Source: Bacteroidales bacterium
GTDB taxonomy: Bacteria; Bacteroidota; Bacteroidia; Bacteroidales; ML635J-15
Direction: 5' to 3'
NCBI GenBank assembly: GCA_028701945.1
Contig: JAQVPT010000234.1
Location: forward strand, 1-5,885
DNA: 5,885 bases
Under the pieces are notes generated by a model. That model worked only from the letters and a program-made list of their open reading frames with translations. It made no database searches and had not been told where the DNA came from. The first letter of the stretch is position 1, and each line of letters opens with the position of its first letter. Positions 5,059 through 5,885 of the stretch are shown here, in pieces. Position numbers and translations under genes: made by a program.

Positions 5059-5885
5059 ATGGATAAATCAGAATATAAAAATGTATATGTTTTCATCGAA
5101 CAACGAAATGGAAACATTCAGCCCGTGGCTTTAGAATTATTGGGTAAAGCTAAACAATTGGCAGGTGAATTAAACGAGAAAGTTGTCGCCTTATTTCCGG
5201 GTCATAATATTAGCAATCAAAGTCAAATGCTTATAGAGTATGGTGCCGATGAAGTTATTTGCATCGATGAGCCTGAATTAAAAGATTATTTGACTGAACA
5301 GTATTCTCAAGCAATATTTCAGGTAATCACCCAATTTAGGCCAAGCATTATTCTTTTAGGTGCTACCACAATTGGCAGAGATTTAGGTCCGAGATTATCT
5401 GCGAGAGTAGCAACAGGTTTAACAGCAGATTGTACCCGCTTAGAAATTTCTGAGGAAGGTGAGTTGATGATGACTCGTCCCGCGTTTGGAGGTAATTTGA
5501 TGGCAACTATTGCATGTGCCGACCATCGTCCACAAATGTCCACTGTTCGTCCAGGTGTGATGCAAAAAGCAGATCGTGAAGTGGGCAGAAAAGGAACTAT
5601 AACTAAGTTTAAACCGGTTTTCGACAAATCTAAATTCAAAGTACGCATACTCGAAAATGTAGCTGAAAATAAAGGAATGATTGACATTACTGAAGCTAAA
5701 ATTTTGATTTCTGGCGGCAGAGGAGTTGGTAATCAAGAAGGGTTTGAGAAATTGCAATCTCTAGCAAAAGTATTGAATGCTCAAGTCTCCGCTTCACGAG
5801 CAATGGTTGATGCTGGAATTATACCTCATGATCGTCAGGTTGGGCAAACTGGAAAAACTGTTCGTCCCGATTTGTATTTTGCTCT
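5059..5885 (+). CDS. etfA: Electron transfer flavoprotein alpha subunit, partial (3' end beyond window)
   Basis: Translation from the ATG at 5059 is open for 275 codons to the window edge; full-length family members are about 320-345 residues, so roughly 60-70 residues are missing. The gene begins 11 bases after etfB. The protein starts MDKSEYKNVYVFIEQRNGNI. It has a Rossmann-like N-domain with GATTIGRDLGPRLSARVATG (101-120) and LTADCTRL (121-128), then RPAFGGNLMATI (140-151) and PQMSTVRPGVM (158-168). The C-terminal FAD domain begins with SGGRGVG (218-224) and SRAMVDAGIIP (246-256), then QVGQTGKTVRPDLY (260-273). The sequence ends just before the expected GISGAxQHxxGM signature. EtfA binds the FAD that shuttles electrons to the dehydrogenase. 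No frameshift is seen in the visible part. Confidence 0.95.
   Translation, partial: MDKSEYKNVYVFIEQRNGNIQPVALELLGKAKQLAGELNEKVVALFPGHNISNQSQMLIEYGADEVICIDEPELKDYLTEQYSQAIFQVITQFRPSIILLGATTIGRDLGPRLSARVATGLTADCTRLEISEEGELMMTRPAFGGNLMATIACADHRPQMSTVRPGVMQKADREVGRKGTITKFKPVFDKSKFKVRILENVAENKGMIDITEAKILISGGRGVGNQEGFEKLQSLAKVLNAQVSASRAMVDAGIIPHDRQVGQTGKTVRPDLYFA

Noticed and set aside
5319..5757. Two overlapping minus-strand frames (5319-5687 and 5440-5757)
   Set aside because: They lie opposite the clearly coding, still-open etfA frame, whose FAD and ETF motifs are intact.

Overview
The window is AT-rich, intron-free bacterial DNA that most resembles a Bacteroidota genome, probably an anaerobic or marine Bacteroidales-type lineage. 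The pointers are a GldI-like FKBP lipoprotein directly behind a DHH phosphoesterase, starts with no recognisable Shine-Dalgarno sequence, and a decayed IS4-type transposase ending in a form of 'FLSCT', which I associate with Bacteroidota insertion sequences. All taxonomic statements are inference from gene content and recall of families; no search was run.

Layout. Bases 1-316 are non-coding and hold three clusters of degenerate 7-8 bp tandem repeats, then an AT-rich leader. Bases 317-1920 are a two-gene unit: a DHH/DHHA1 phosphoesterase (NrnA-like) whose stop codon overlaps by one base the start of an FKBP-type peptidyl-prolyl isomerase lipoprotein. Bases 1921-3050 have no intact gene and are the most interesting part. 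They hold the antisense C-terminal remnant of an IS4-family transposase, split by a ~695 bp non-autonomous element (2171-2865) with 17 bp terminal inverted repeats and a perfect 10 bp target duplication. The element contains a 178 bp direct repeat (97% identical copies), a large foldback built from TGTCCTACGGACA-type palindromes, and at its right end the last ~15 codons of a transposase homologous to the one it interrupted. The terminal inverted repeat itself encodes the last residues of the transposase.

Bases 3051-5885 are a bcd-etfB-etfA operon: a butyryl-CoA-type acyl-CoA dehydrogenase, then the beta and alpha electron transfer flavoprotein subunits. etfA runs off the right edge after 275 codons. 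Together they would move electrons between a short-chain acyl-CoA/enoyl-CoA couple and the flavoprotein pool. The EtfB and Bcd sequences are close to the clostridial complex that couples crotonyl-CoA reduction to ferredoxin reduction, so electron bifurcation is possible but not proved here.

No RNA gene, CRISPR array or new multi-gene system was seen. The best candidates for a second look are the nested mobile element and its overlap of inverted repeat with transposase 3' end.
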